64,000 nucleotides of DNA from Macrocystis pyrifera (taxonomy: Eukaryota; Sar; Phaeophyceae; Laminariales; Laminariaceae), in assembly GCA_031763025.1 (NCBI GenBank), contig JASSKH010000007.1:8385930-8449929 (forward strand), given 5' to 3'. The translations under genes and the position numbers were made by a program. The notes beneath the pieces are model-generated. The model saw nothing but the letters and a program-made list of their open reading frames with translations. It searched no databases and was not told the origin of the DNA. This document shows positions 48,116 to 60,389 of the stretch, piece after piece (within the stretch, counting starts at the first letter, position 1; every line of letters begins with the position of its first letter).

Positions 48116-51069
48116 CTGCCCATTAAGCTGGCTCTATAGAATCTATCGGTCAGCCGTGGAGGACACACAACAGTCAGTAACAGCTGCAAGTATATTTTTT
48201 GGTACACGATGCTTATGCGAACGATTTGTTGTGATGGACTCAACGAACTTACACGATGCGGGGATGATCGGTGCGGAGCAAAAAATGCCGGTGACACACT
48301 GCAGCCGGTATGCGCATCGGTCAATGCCGCGATGACAACAACAAACACTACTGAGTACTGAGAGTACAGCGCGGATCTGCCACATGCGCATAGTACGCTG
48401 CCTGCAGCTAGCTGCTGTCGGCGTACTGCTGTGCTGAGCACAGCTCGAGCAGTGGCAATGTTGGATCACACACAGCTATACGCAGAAGAAGCAGCAGGAA
48501 GAGAGGTGATGATAAGGATACAGGTAGGTACGTCAGCCTGGCTATGTACGTATGAAAAAAAGATGGCACCTGGTAAGGCAGACTATGGAATATGGACAGC
48601 AGGCTTCGATGAACACAACCAGCCACAGCAATACTGCATATACGGGTCTGTTGCACACGCACAGCGTGTGGGCGCAAGTGTTGTAATGATGGGATCTGTG
48701 CATGTTGTCTGTTGTGTGCCTGGTATATGTCCGGAATGTGTGCTCACAGCTCAAGAGAGCCTAGGGAAGAAAATAGACTACATTATTACTACTGTATACC
48801 GGTACGTACATACAAAGTAAGGCCCCTCGTACTAAAACCATCGTCTTATCCACTCCCGCCGGAAAAAAAACTTTCAGCGCCCGCCACGTGCTCCAGAGTG
48901 TACGGATCGCGCCGAGACCTCGACCAACGTGTCCGGCCGGGCTTCCCGTGTCCGAGTGTTTAGTGTTTTACCGAAAAGTGCTCGTGCGAAGAGAAAAGTT
49001 GACAAAAGCACGAAAAATTGACAAACTTACGTATACATATTATTTGCAAGCTCTCAACACATTACACGTGCGTATCTCGTATCAACCGAAAACATTGACA
49101 AACCTAAAGTATGAGACGTTTAGAATTGCACCCAATTCGGGGAAAAAAGCGTAGAAAAGGTGTTGGGTTGTTTAGGCAGTGGCGAACGGGATAAAGCGTG
49201 CTCTGTTGCTGCTGCCGAGTACTTGGCACCCGGCGTAACTACAAGCAGCATACACACCAGCAGTACAAACTTGTATTATATGTATACGTGCAAACAACTT
49301 TGCGCACCGTGCTTAGATCTGGCCACTGCTGCTTACTCCTACCGAGCTCGTAGTGAATACCAGCTAGGGGTGGGAATGAATTCGTTTTAGTCAGTAAAAA
49401 AAAAGAAGAATATCGCATGGTCGTTATCTGGGGAAAAAAAACTTAAGGAAATTAACCAATCCGTGATTAGGAAAAAAAAAATTGACACCAAATAATTCGT
49501 TCCATGATGCTGCCTCTCAGAAATAAAGTAAAAATTATGCCGGCACCGATGGCGTGGCGTTGGACTACACGCTGAAAAAAAGTCAGCCTTGATTCTTGTA
49601 CAAAGAGTGATACAGGACAACGCACAACCAAGCCCAGAGCGTAGACCAGCAGTGTACACGGACGCGCGAGCGTGAACGATTCGCAAGTTCCTGGGGGGGC
49701 CTTGGGATTGGCGATAAGCAGCACTAGAATGCTGCCCCCCCTATGAAACATATCTTGTACAGATCAAGTCGCAGTATGTAGTTCTGGTTTACTGCTGCTG
49801 GGCACGTGTGAACAACAAGAACATACCCACCCGCAGCATCGGCAATCGGCTGCGTGTTGCTATACTGCACTTCGTCGAGACCGAGATTTCGACGGCGCTG
49901 CCTGCACCTCCGTGGAAGCGCGCCCCACCTCTAGCTCACGGGCAAGTTGTTGCTGTGCGTGCAGCTAGGCTTGAGCCTTGTGGCCAAGGCTGCGTTCGCC
50001 ACGCGCCTGAAATCTGCATGGTGCTGCTGTATGTACTCGTCGTACGTACGTACAAATCTGTCCGGAAATGTAGGGAACCTCATTTTTTCATGTTTAAAAT
50101 TAAACCCTTCCTATATTTCCGAACCGGGTGGTACGGTAGAGTATTTTACTCGATCGTTTTCTCACGTAAGACAACCATAGTGATGCGCAGTGTCTGAACG
50201 CTTGGAGTAACTCGCTTCCTGCTGCATCAAGGCCCGATTTCAGAAGGTCTTCGCTCTTGCGATGACACCGGGTGTGATGGCGATCGCTCGGCGTGCGGCT
50301 GCGTTCGTGTCTGGCGCCGTTTGCGCGATACCATGAACTGGACATCCTTTTCTTATCTCGGGATATGTTTTGTCGAATTCCCATCAACAATTGATTCAAA
50401 AGAGGGTCAGCTACAGCACCTAATTTCTTGTCGGCTATTTGTCGGATTCAGGCGCGGATTGCATTGCTGTGTGCGCAAAGTCCTTCCGCATCGGTTGACT
50501 GGTTTAGATTTTTTAGTAGTTTCACATAGTTCTTCTCTAGACAGAAAAGATACGAATACAACCTGAAAATTCGCGGTTTCGCGCATATTTCCAGCAAAAA
50601 TTACGGAACGAACATCTGCACACCAAATCACAACCAGTCAGTCGATATTTCTCCATTGATGGAAGGTGTGTGTCGAACGCTATCATCCAATTCGTTTCCT
50701 GTGTCGAGAAATCAGGTGCTCGGTGCTACACGTGAATGCAGTCTAAACCAAGTAAATAGGGTGGTGGCAGACTTCTTTAAAAATTGTTCTTTCGATTTTT
50801 TTTGAACGGATTCTCGACTAGACTGGACATTTTTTTACGTCTTAAACGAATCAATTCCCATGCCTACCAGTGTACTCGTACAATCAGGGTCGATGGTCAG
50901 AAGTCAGAAGTAAAGGAATGCAATCATAAATGTACAACCAGAAGACCACACGATCAAGCCGTCGTGGTCAGAACAGGACAACACCTGCTGGTGTGCACAA
51001 TAAGGCAGGCGGGCTCGAAGCGAGAGCTTCTTGTTTCTTGGCTTTCCACGGGAAAAAGCCCCTTATTGG
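48116..51069. other. Intergenic, no supported gene
   Basis: The longest + frame (48431-48820, 129 codons) has no recognisable domain. A second (48888-49154) ends in a Lys/Arg-rich stretch without homology that I know. 49390-49500 is A-rich. Nothing else was identified. Confidence 0.35.
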
Positions 51070-51074
51070 GCCAT

Positions 51075-51180
51075 GTGCGGTCCTTCACATTCACCCGTTC
51101 TTTCTACCCGTCGACATCCAGCACACCCAGTGTCCGTGCCGATTCTTCAATTCTCAAGAGATACAACCTCGGTGGTTACA
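51075..51180. repeat. Copy of the 23272-23390 repeat block
   Basis: Shares CGTCGACATCCAGCA, CCAGTGTCCGTGC and GATTCTTCA with 23272-23390, and in inverted form with 16279-16380 and 22460-22560. Confidence 0.7.
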
Positions 51181-51189
51181 AAACTACCC

Positions 51190-52301
51190 CACATAAATAC
51201 TACATTGTAATGTAGTAAGCAGAGTAGACAATGCAATGCCATGTCATCGTAGAGGATACGACGGGCATAACAAATATATTCTAGCATGCATTGAAGGAGA
51301 AAAAAATCGAAAGAAATAGATAAAAAACAACACGAGCACGGTAAAAAGGGTGGGCGATCTGTAGCAAATTCAGTGTATAATCAACTTGCGAGCGTGTCGT
51401 ACAACTCCTCGCAATGTAGTTGTGTAGTATTGAACTTGTAAAAAAGACGAACATTTTTGATGATATGATAGTACTGGTAGCAGCGCCTGGTCGTTGTGGC
51501 TCATGATGTAATCTTCACTTTGTTTTTTTTGTTTGCGTCTCATTTTAAGAGGTACGGTGTCAGGTGTCAAGCCGCCATACACAGAAACACGGAACGAAAA
51601 AAAACAATAGCAAGAGAGTCGTCTTTGCGATCTTTGCACTTCGCTGTCTGTTGTCCTTGTAAAAGTGTACCAGGTCCCTGGTACGAACAGTTTACAAACA
51701 ACACTCTCCTGTGCGAGGTTATGACCATACAGCAGTTATAGAACAGCTATGGGATGATGGGTGCGATGGGTTTCTACAGTTTTTTTAATACGAGCGAAAG
51801 TGAGTTTGTACTTCACGCTGCCCATTTTATCAATACGAGCGAATGTGGGTTTCTACTTGACGCCGCGTCACAAACTAGGCACCCATTTCGAGATGACTAA
51901 TTTCTGGTTCTATTTTCTACTGATTTTCCTATAACTGCTGTCCGTGGTTCTGTGATTTTACGACCGCCCGTCCAAACTGCCCGCAAAGGAAGAAACCAGA
52001 ACTAATACCGTATTGACTCCTTTTTTGTTAGACCATTCACGACACACAATCACAGGGCAGTCATCAGCCATTGGCACACCAGCACAGACAGAGCGGGAGC
52101 CATCAGCATAGCATCAGACAGCAGAACAGCAGCCGCTGATGCCGTGCGCACCCACTCTGCTGGCGCGGATGCCGCTGTCGCGGATGGGAACCGCTCGCCG
52201 GGGTCGCTGCTGTGCCCTGCTGCCCTAGTGTGCTTGCTGCTGCGCGATCTCTTCTGCAATCAGCAATCAGAGCGGACAGAGCTGGCTTGATTGTTGTTTG
52301 G
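51190..52301. other. Intergenic, nothing recognised
   Basis: Two short near-repeats (ATACGAGCGAA.GTG, CTTSACGC) occur at 51788-51870. No gene found. Confidence 0.4.
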
Positions 52302-53069
52302 GAAATGGTCAAAGGGGGGTACAGCCCTCCCTCCTTTTCAGCCAATTGGAGGTAAAGGAAAAACCGGTCCGAGGCAGGTGCCCGCGCGTGCCCCAGTCTG
52401 CCTCAAATTCAACTATGACACGCAGGCAAGACGCCCCCAGCCCATGCCGAGCACGCACACCTTTTCTTTTATTTCCAGCATATTATAGGGGCTAATGGTA
52501 CTGTAGGGCAGAAGGGTGCACAGGGATCCCCCGTTTTGACAACAATTTCGGGAGGGGGGAGGGTATGCCCCAGCGATTATGCTATACTATGTAGTACTCC
52601 ATTGACCGAAAGCATACCCCTTTTTGACCATTCTCGACAGCTTCGAAGTATTGGCACGATTTTTCTGATTAAACCCGACAACGACCCGTGTTCCCCCGTG
52701 GGTCTGTCCAGAACAGATTCACACTTCGAAGCTGTCGAGAGAGTGGTCAACAAGGGGTATGCTTCCGTTCAGAAATAGTTACTGCATAAATAAAGTAGAA
52801 CTGCGGAGGCTCAAATCCCCAGTTGTAGTCCAAAGGGGGCATTCTTGTGCACCCTCCTGCGCCACGGTGCAGCCCCCCATAACGTGCCGGAAAACACATA
52901 TAGATATGGCGTGCGTGGTCGGCATGGGCTGCGGGCGTCTTGCCAGCGCTTCAGAACTGAATTTGAGGGCAAGCTGGGGCACGCGCGGGCACTTGCCGTG
53001 GGTCTGTTTTTCCTATACCTCCGAATGGCGGAATAAGGGGGGAGCGCTATACCCCCCTTTGACCATTTC
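52302..53069. mobile_element. Nested fold-back element, 768 bp
   Basis: Outer arms 52302-52470 and 52900-53069 are inverted and begin GAAATGGTCAAAGGGGGGTA. Inside, a second inverted pair (about 52594-52653 and 52719-52771; TTCGAAGCTGTCGAGA, AAGCATACCCCTT) forms a smaller hairpin. Both levels contain a TGACCA/TGGTCA word beside a run of identical bases, so the inner pair may be a decayed relative of the outer ends. No ORF or clear target duplication. Confidence 0.75.
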
Positions 53070-53238
53070 TCTTCTTGGTTTCGGCTTTGTGCTGCAACAC
53101 CCCTCGTACATACTACCTGGTATAGACAAATGTACAATATCCATTCGCCTCTCAGAGAGCTCCATTTTCCTCAACTATTAGGATTACGAGCTCGGAAAAA
53201 CGTCCGTCTATCCGCCTTTGTCTCGCGTATCTTTGGGA

Positions 53239-53460
53239 TCATTTCCTGTAGATATGATTGCACTTGAGGTTCCGCACTTCCATTTTACACCAACCAGCAC
53301 GACTTACAAGCTCGGAAAAACTCCTTTCTAATAATTCCGGGGTCACACTGTAGGACTGCAACTGTGTCAGTTGTTCAAGCATGGTGGCGTGCTGGTCCGG
53401 TAGTTGGTCGATGTCGCCGTTGTCTATCCTCGCTAGTTGCTTGTGGACGATCCGTGCCAT
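53239..53460 (-). CDS. Short frame with weak TFIIS N-terminal-domain resemblance
   Basis: 73 codons including EQLTQLQSYSVTPELLERSF, reminiscent of one helix-turn-helix of TFIIS-N (LW) domains. The rest (CKMEVRNLKCNHIYRK) gives no match. It could be an exon of a gene not otherwise visible, or chance. I would not assign a function. Confidence 0.15.
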   Translation of the reverse strand: MARIVHKQLARIDNGDIDQLPDQHATMLEQLTQLQSYSVTPELLERSFSELVSRAGWCKMEVRNLKCNHIYRK

Positions 53461-54009
53461 CTGCTCCCGTTATTTTTCCTGTAGGACATTTGTTATTCTG
53501 TCCTAGCTCCGAACGCTCCCATCGAGCCATAAGTTGGCAGAGCAGACATGAGCTTTTTGATGCACTTCCGTGAGTGTGCCAAAGCGACAGCAATTTCCGG
53601 TCTCAGGCGCTTGAATTTTCAGTTTTTCAGCCAAGTATTTTATTGTTCTGCAGTAGAAAGAGCAGGAGGAACGAGGAGATACCGCTGTAGATACTCGTAC
53701 ATACCATTATATAAGGTATTCACCGTACCTCTCTCGCTGCTCTTTCCAAGAACACAGCCGATGTACAATATCAAGGCCAGCGCACTGCGTGCTGTCTGTG
53801 TAGGCATCGGGAGAGAAAAAAACGGAGTTCTTTGGCAAGTTCTACTAGCGTTGCGCCTCAACTCTGAAAAACAAGTTGCTCCCAGATTTGATTTCGGGTC
53901 AAAAGCTTTATCGAGATCTCGACCGAGAATTACCTTTAAATCAAAAATCAACTTCTCGGTTAACATTATTTAAAGCAGGGCTTTTCGCGGGTGATGTCAA
54001 ACTTCAAAT

Positions 54010-54780
54010 TTTTGAGGTGTGTTGACTTGACCCGACCCGACCCGCGATATGCTGAAAGCCTTTTGACCCGACCCGATCCGTGAGATTTCAAAATCTCCCG
54101 ACCCGACCCGCCACCTTCCGATTGACCCCTGAGACACAGGTTTCATGCGGGTCGGGTCACCTTGACCCGCGAGATCATTCATCATAGCACGCGGGTTCGA
54201 CTTGCGGATCCGGCGCGTGGGTCGACACTTCAAAAACAATTTCATATTTATTGTTTCGCCCCACAGCGATATATGGCCTGGCTGTAGTGGGTATGGATGG
54301 ATGCGGGCATGCGTATATGGATTAAGCGGTGTTTAAATGTTCGAATATGATACCAACGGAGTATTAATGAGTGTTGGTACAAAAAAAGTCTTAGGGTAAG
54401 GGAGCGGGAAGTGTTTCGAATGTCAGATACGGGGGCCGGATGCGCGGGTCCGACCCGCGGTGACAACCCGCGGGTCGTGCTGGCCCGACCCGCGAGTGAC
54501 CCGTTTCTCGCGGGTCGTGAACTAACCCGACCCGTGAGCTTTTCATCACTACTCGACCCGACCTGACCCGACCCGCGAGCTTGGAAAATTTCTTGACCCG
54601 ACCGGACCCGACCCGCGATATTTGCAAAACTCTTGACCCGAGCTGACCCGACCCGCGAGATTGGAAAATGTCTTGACCCGAACCGACCCAACCCCCAAGA
54701 TTTGAACACTTCCTGACCCGACCCGACCCGTCACATTTTGAAAACCCCGTGACCCGACCGGCGGGTCGGGTCGGGTCATG
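54010..54780. repeat. GACCCGACCCGCGA satellite
   Basis: Degenerate units of 30-55 bp alternate a G/C block (TTGACCCGACCCGACCCGCG) with an A/T block (AGATTTGAAAAT). The array occupies 54020-54230 and 54430-54780, with about 200 bp of other sequence between. Translation gives GSGRVGSGR-type strings on the minus strand, which are repeat artefacts. Confidence 0.85.
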
Positions 54781-54949
54781 GCCCGCGAAAAGCCCTGATT
54801 TAAATCTCCGAGACATGATTTTTAGTCTGCGGAGTTTAACCAGCCTTTCGAGACCTTTTCTTGGCGGAGCCTGTAGAAAGCAGAGAAGGGGGGCCGGCTG
54901 TATACCACACACGTTCGTCACTACGAGTACGAGGAACCAACAACGTTTC

Positions 54950-55410
54950 AAATGAATATCCTGACGAGCCTAACGGGAGAGTGACAAGAGACCCCAATTT
55001 TTATGATATGGTCAAGATGAGGGGAGGTCAGATGAAGTGTTTCCCATATCTGTTGAAGAAAGGGCAACAAGCCAGGCAGCTTGGTGCAGAAGTAGTGTGT
55101 AGGCGCAGACAACCCTCCCCCCGCGCGCACGTTAAGACTATGGCCGCTCTTTCGGTGAAGGACACCATCATGAGCAAATGGTACCTTTACCGGAACCGAA
55201 GGCAAATTGGTTTCAACCGTGGTGGGCAGGAAAGCAAAGCACGTTTCCGACCATCGCCAAGTTGGCCCGCAATAAATGTCGCAGTGCAAGCATCGTTCGC
55301 CGCATCGAAACGTCTGTTCTCAGTAGGAGGAAACACGATCACGAAGAAGCGCAATCGCTTGAGTGGGGAGATGGCAGCCGAAATCATTTTTCTGCACGAA
55401 ACTCTGACAA
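54950..55410 (+). pseudogene. hAT-family transposase C-terminal (dimerisation) fragment
   Basis: A cut-and-paste transposase relic. One frame carries PWWAGKQSTFPTIAKLARN (about 55215-55275). The next frame continues with SFAASKRLFSVGGNTITKKR and LSGEMAAEIIFLHET (55293-55404). Together they give the hAT C-terminal dimerisation pattern: W-W, F-P-x-(I/L)-A, S-E/K-R-x-F-S-x-x-G, K-R-x-x-L. The frameshift between them, and the absence of the RNase H-like catalytic core upstream, show that it is a decayed piece. EYPDEPNGRVTRDPN at 54951 may be part of the preceding linker. Confidence 0.8.
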
Positions 55411-55734
55411 GCTGTGGTAACGGTAGCTGGTGTTCGGGGCCTGTGGTAGCGTGGTAGCTGGTACTCGTGGGTTGACGTACTCCGCCAACGAACATCACTG
55501 AAGTCTGCGAGATAGCAATCATTGTGGTGTTTGCTCTGTAGCGGCATATACAGGGTTTCGCCGGAGGGGCGAACACGAGAAGACAGATGCTACGCTGTAG
55601 TGCATAGACTCACTTATAAACATCTTTCTCCTGAACGTGCTCGGTTGGTACATCCTGGCATCTCACAGTTCCCACTTGGACAGCGCCTCCTACTATTACT
55701 TGCCGGCGAGAGCCTTTTTCCCATTTTTCTTCGT

Positions 55735-56125
55735 TAGTTTTGTGTGCGTGCGTGTACCCAGAGCACGGCAACGCGGACGAGCCCGACGCGTCGCGGGTGC
55801 CAGCGGGTAGAGGGGGGGGTCGGAAGGAGCGCAGTCGCCGTTTTCGTGGCTAGGCGTCGCGTGTGTCTCAAGACACGAAGGCAGCATGAATAAGCTTAGT
55901 CTGGCCTTCTGGTGTGGGGTTGGGCATCATATGTACGAGTCTATAGGGGTCGTTTGGGATTTGTAAAAGAACACTCAAGCGGTGCTTATTTTTGCGACCA
56001 AGCTGAATTTCAGAGAGAGAGCATCGCAGTCTGAGCACCAACATTGTCCAGCTGGCGAACAAGGGCCACGGTGAGCACCGGGCTTCTAGCGAGGCGGGCG
56101 ACGGGGCTCACTGGGGCAGAGGGAG
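55735..56125. repeat. 400-bp direct repeat, copy 1
   Basis: About 80% similar by eye to 63555-63968 in the same orientation. Shared landmarks are GAGCGC.GTCGCC.TTTTCGTGGCT, a TATAGGGGTCGTT-like stretch, GAGCACCAACATTG and GGTGAGCACCGGGCTTC. Whether the pair are LTRs of a 7.8-kb element or dispersed copies cannot be told from one window; the DNA between them contains no LTR-element pol. Confidence 0.8.
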
Positions 56126-57292
56126 GAAAGCTGTACCGGGTACGTGAACTTAAGATTAGCCGTTATCGTATAAATAGTAGTGCGAGGACGCACGGGCGTC
56201 CACGACGGCACACATCAACAGCAGAAGCACGAGGGAATAGCGCTTGCAGCAGCAGGGGCAGCAACAGGGGCAGCAGCAGGGGCAGTAGCAACAAACGCGC
56301 GCTAGCTGCTGCCGCAAGTAAACAGACAGTGCTGTATGCCGGCATGAACGTGAGTTCGAACCGAGCCAGTTTCTTTATCCACGGCGTGCGAGGTGTAGGG
56401 GCCTACAGCGCACAGACAACCAGCCAGCTGTTAACTGTGTGGTCGATCAGTAGGTGTTTTGGCGGCGACTGTATGGGAATTCCTTCATAGACGACCGTCT
56501 AACCAACGAAAAACAAGAACGAATAACAGGCAAGATACACCTGTGCACGCAGAGCGTGGAAAATGCACAACAAGAATTTCGAATTTCTTCTATTTATTCC
56601 TTTCCTTTTTTTCGGCCGGGGTGAACCCGCACTAATTTCAACAGTTTGTGCGCAGCTGTGCAGCCTGCAGTCGGCGTATAAGATGCGGATTGTTGTTTGG
56701 GTTGGTGTTGTTTGTGTGTGTGTCGAGCATGCAGAGCTACACCACAATACAGCAACTGGGCAGCAGTACTCATATGTTTGTCGAGTATGTGATCAAACAT
56801 CGTACAGCTGTACAACAGTATGGAAACAAAGTACCGTAATGGTACACAGCAGTCACCCCTATTCTCGGTAACCCAATACTCCGAGTATTTCGAGGTTCGA
56901 TACTGCGGACACTGTTCATGCAGTATTCCGGTCTTCAGTACTCACAATATTCCCACTACTCGCAGTACTCGGACGTCAGTACTACCTTCCTCCCAGAACT
57001 CGCGGTCCAAAAAGTATGCCGGGATAATCTGTGAAAAAATGTTACAAGTACGTCAGCTGTGAGAACGATCTATCGAGCGGTTGATACTCAACTTTGAAAG
57101 CTGCGTGATACGTCCCCTCATCGGATCTCTACAAGACGTAACGGTCGAGGAAGAGGCCTGGTATTGAGCCCTCATGACTCATGACTGAACAACTCCAACA
57201 CGCCATCCATTAATTTTCAATGTATACATGAATCTGCAGTAGTAGGGAGAGCCAACTTTATTTTCTACACATCTCGCATATACTGTAGGTAT
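56126..57292. other. Intergenic with GGGGCAGCA and AGTACT microrepeats
   Basis: A CAGCAGGGGCAG minisatellite lies at 56245-56290 and an AGTACT-type block at 56870-57005. No gene recognised. Confidence 0.45.
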
Positions 57293-57480
57293 GTGTTCAA
57301 AAGCGGAATATTTTCGTGGGGAGCGCAGCGAAGCAAGATGATGCCTGGTATGTACTTTGTACGTCCGGAAGAATTAGTACATCGGAACGGATGCACTGTA
57401 GGTCGTGCAGTGGGCATACATAGATACGTGAGGTATGCAAATGACGCGAACTACACCAGTGGTTTCGCAGGTTTTTTGTG
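57293..57480 (+). repeat. Split direct repeat A1
   Basis: Pairs with A2 at 59625-59815. Shared landmarks: GAATATT.TCGTGGG, GCAGCGAAGCAAGA, CAGTAGGTC.TGCAGT.GGCATAC and GTGAGGTATG.AAATGACGC. Confidence 0.75.
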
Positions 57481-57560
57481 ACGCCACTGCTTGCGGACGT
57501 TGGAATGCCGCAATCCGTCGCAGAGTCTAGAGTGTCGCCGGTAGGGCGCGGGCAGCGCGT

Positions 57561-58230
57561 TTGGGTCGGGAATTTAATGGAGATCTCGATTTTTGGCGAT
57601 GGTTTGCGAACGAGGGTTTCAAAGCCATCGGGGGACGCTTGTCGGCGCCCATGTATATCTCGGTTTCTCGACCCGCGAAACGTACAATTTTTTCGGACGT
57701 ATCCAAGCGTGCTATTGGGGATTACTGCTCGGAAACGGGGGTGTATTGGAGGTACCAGGTGTGAACTTACGGGGGATGAACAGGCGATATTCTGCGGCTC
57801 GAGCCGGGCAGAAATAGGCATCAGCGATATTTATATTAATGTTTTAGACTTGTTGGGGGTGGTTATCTCAGCTTGGGTGCTGGTTGTCTTTTGTGAAGAT
57901 CTCCCTACGCAGGCCGGTGATTGTGTGCTGCTGCGGGGAGATACCGAGGCGGCCGTGCAGTAGGTGCGACGGTGTCGGGGGGGCAGAGAGCCGCGATCCG
58001 GGGCGTTGATGCCTTTTACGGGAGTCCTTAAAATATCGAGCGGATGGAATTTTGATGCCATGCATGTACCCGGAGTGTTCAATGATGTCGCAGATGGAAT
58101 TCTAGGTAGGATAAGTCCGCGGTCCACGGTAATCTCGTTCGCGCACGCCCCCATATCCCGTGGCAGGTGCGGGAGTTGGGGAAGAATGGCAATTATCTCT
58201 GTACCTCCGTGTTGTCGCCGTTGCGCCCTC
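57561..58230 (+). pseudogene. DIRS-order RT/RNase H C-terminal part, frameshifted and with a stop
   Basis: Starts GREFNGDLDFWRWFANEGF and reaches the RNase H opening TIFSDVSKRAIGDYCSETGV. A frameshift near 57760 leads to GDEQAIFCGSSRAEIG, YINVLDLLGVVISAWVLVV and VLLRGDTEAAVQ. An in-frame TAG (57961) sits where Trp is expected, then RRCRGGREPRSGALM, WNFDAMHVPGVFNDVADGI. These blocks occur in this order in RNase H regions of DIRS-type pol. The RT catalytic palm is missing upstream. Confidence 0.8.
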
Positions 58231-59356
58231 GACTGAGCGCGCTTACCAAGGGTATTTCTGTTTCGTGGGTGGAATTTCGCCTGAATGTGGTATGTGAACC
58301 GGTGTTATGAGCTGTTGCGAAAACCCGTTGGCGAATGTGTCACATTCGTTGGAACACTCGGCGTACGCGGTGGCAACCAAGACATTTCAACCCCAGACCG
58401 TATAGAGCAATTTGTAAACTATCAAGTTCTTTCACCGATCGTCCCGAGGTTGTGAGTTGAACGCCACACACCTTTAGATTTGCAATGCCCTCAAAGGCTT
58501 CGCGCGGTCGCACGCAATCTCCGGGTCACAGTCGAGGGTGAGAGGGCGAGCAATTGGCGCAGACGTGGGGAGACGGGGACGGGGGCGGGGGGGCGCTCAT
58601 TTGTTGCTTGCCTTAGTAATTGACCATTGACCACGCATTCCGTTCGAGACGGAGCACGGGGGGCGGGCTTTGTGGCTCGCATTGGGAGCGTCATTGTTAT
58701 TTCTGGCGAGAGCGGCAGAAACGTTTGCTGAGACAAGTAAGCGTGCGTATGAAGTTTGTTGTTTGAGACGTGCGGATGTCGCATTCTTTCGAGAAGATAA
58801 CCAGGTGAAAGGGGGGCAGTGGTCGACGGCGGAACGAGTCTACGTACGCTTTCGAGGGTCCAAAGGTGACCAGTTGCGCAAGGGCGCGATTTCAGCTCAA
58901 CGAAGTGAGGAAAGATCTACCACGACCAGTGGGCGCCGGAGGAGGTGCCGTCGAGTTAATGATCGAGCTGTTGTCGTGCTATTTTTTTTTCCCCCATCGA
59001 CCCCGCTAGTTGCGTTTGGTTGTGGTAATGGCATGTGGTCTACGTGGACTCGGGCGCAAGCAGTGAAGGAGCTGCATCAGGTGGTGTCAGTGGCGGGAGT
59101 GCAGGCGGAAGAATACGCGCTACATTCCCTTAGAATTGGAGGTACCGCACACCTGTCGGCTGGGGACGCGGATCCTGAGGTATTGAAGCGCGAGGGGCGG
59201 TGGGCGTAGGGGAAGTACAAAGGGTATATACGTAGTCACGGAAGAGACGCGCAGTGGGTATCTGGAGCGATGGCAGATATGGGGAGAGGGTTGCAAGAAG
59301 CAGCCTGGGCAAGCACCAATGTGGGGCAAATTGTAGCCCGTGAAAATGCCCAATAG
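58231..59356 (+). pseudogene. DIRS-order tyrosine recombinase, multiply broken
   Basis: It would integrate circular DNA copies. The N-terminal part (TERAYQGYF, ATKTFQPQTV, NALKGFARSHAISGSQSRVR) is broken by stops. A cleaner frame from 58670 has YEVCCLRRADVAFFREDNQ, RFRGSKGDQ and the catalytic region EEYALHSLRIGGTAHLSAGD (H-x-x-R) then KREGRWA. A TAG (59207) precedes GKYKGYIRSHG, which holds the nucleophile-region Tyr. The frame ends with TAG at 59354. Confidence 0.8.
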
Positions 59357-59451
59357 TGAGCGTGTCGATATGTGAGACGCAGAGAGAAGAGGAGGGGGGA
59401 TGGAATAAGGAAGAGTACATACATACGCACACCAAGTCACCGACCGTTGTA

Positions 59452-59615
59452 CGTTGGAGGCCGGCGATTACGGAGTTTCGCCTGGTGGAGTAATAGTTGA
59501 CTTGTGTGTGTGCGGATGCAGGGACGGCACTGCGTTATGGTAGCCCCAGGGTTTCCTTTGATCCCTCCCTCTCTTCGAGCGAGGGGTGCAGAACATAAGT
59601 TGGACAATTCGAAAG
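59452..59615 (+). repeat. Split direct repeat B1
   Basis: Pairs with B2 at 60390-60555. Landmarks: GAGGCCGGCGA.TACGGAGTTTCGCC, GATGCAGGGACGG, ATGGTAGCCCC.GGGTTTCCTTTGA and CTCTTCGAGCGAGGGG. Confidence 0.85.
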
Positions 59616-59624
59616 CAAGTACAA

Positions 59625-59815
59625 AGCTGAATATTCTCGTGGGTAACGCAGCGAAGCAAGAGAATACCAGGTACCAGGTATGTATTTTGCACGAACGGAA
59701 CAATTACGAAATAGTAGATCGAAACAGGTGTACAGTAGGTCATGCAGTAGGCATACGTACGTCTCGTGAGGTATGTAAATGACGCAAACTACAACAGTGG
59801 TGTCAGCGGAATGCA
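59625..59815 (+). repeat. Split direct repeat A2
   Basis: Second copy of A1, directly following B1 as expected for PAT/Ngaro termini. Confidence 0.75.
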
Positions 59816-60389
59816 AACGAAAACTATCCTTTGTCGTGAGCTGAGCAGACGAGCAGGCATCGAGCAAGGGTTTGCCAAGCCGTCGAGTCAACAGTGTCGG
59901 GAGATATTCGGGAGTGTTTTTTTTTGCCACCCACCCGCCCGTGCTTATGAGGGAGTCAGTGAGGGGGGGGAAAGAGAATAGGAGCAGCAATTCGTAACCT
60001 TGACTAAAAGTGTTTCGCTGAGTGCGGGCGTGCCACGAGGGCTGCAACAGGAGCAGACGTCGGGGCGCGGACTGTGCGAAAGGAAGACATAGGTCAACCC
60101 GTTCTTGATGCGCACGAGTGGTCGCGGGAGGGTTAAACGTTAAAATTAACACGACCAGAAGCCAACGGGTGCCCAAGGGGTCGTGTGCGGAGATCGAACG
60201 GAATGGTGACGACGGCTCGAACGGGCACAGCAGTCCAAAAGTGTGGGTAGGGTCAAAGTGCATCCATTGGATGCGGAAAGTTCACGTCGATGGCCATCGT
60301 GTTAAATTTGATGTGTTAAATAAATGGGCCCCATGGCTGTGACGTAGTATATGAGTGTGGCAAGTGAGGTAAGTGTGGGAGTACTTACC

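Noticed and set aside
48431-48820. 129-codon + frame as a gene
   Set aside because: No recognisable domain, no splice-consistent neighbours, and lies in repeat-rich DNA.
54391-54951. GSGRVGSGR-type predicted protein on the minus strand
   Set aside because: Translation of the GACCC satellite; repeat phase, not coding constraint, keeps it open.
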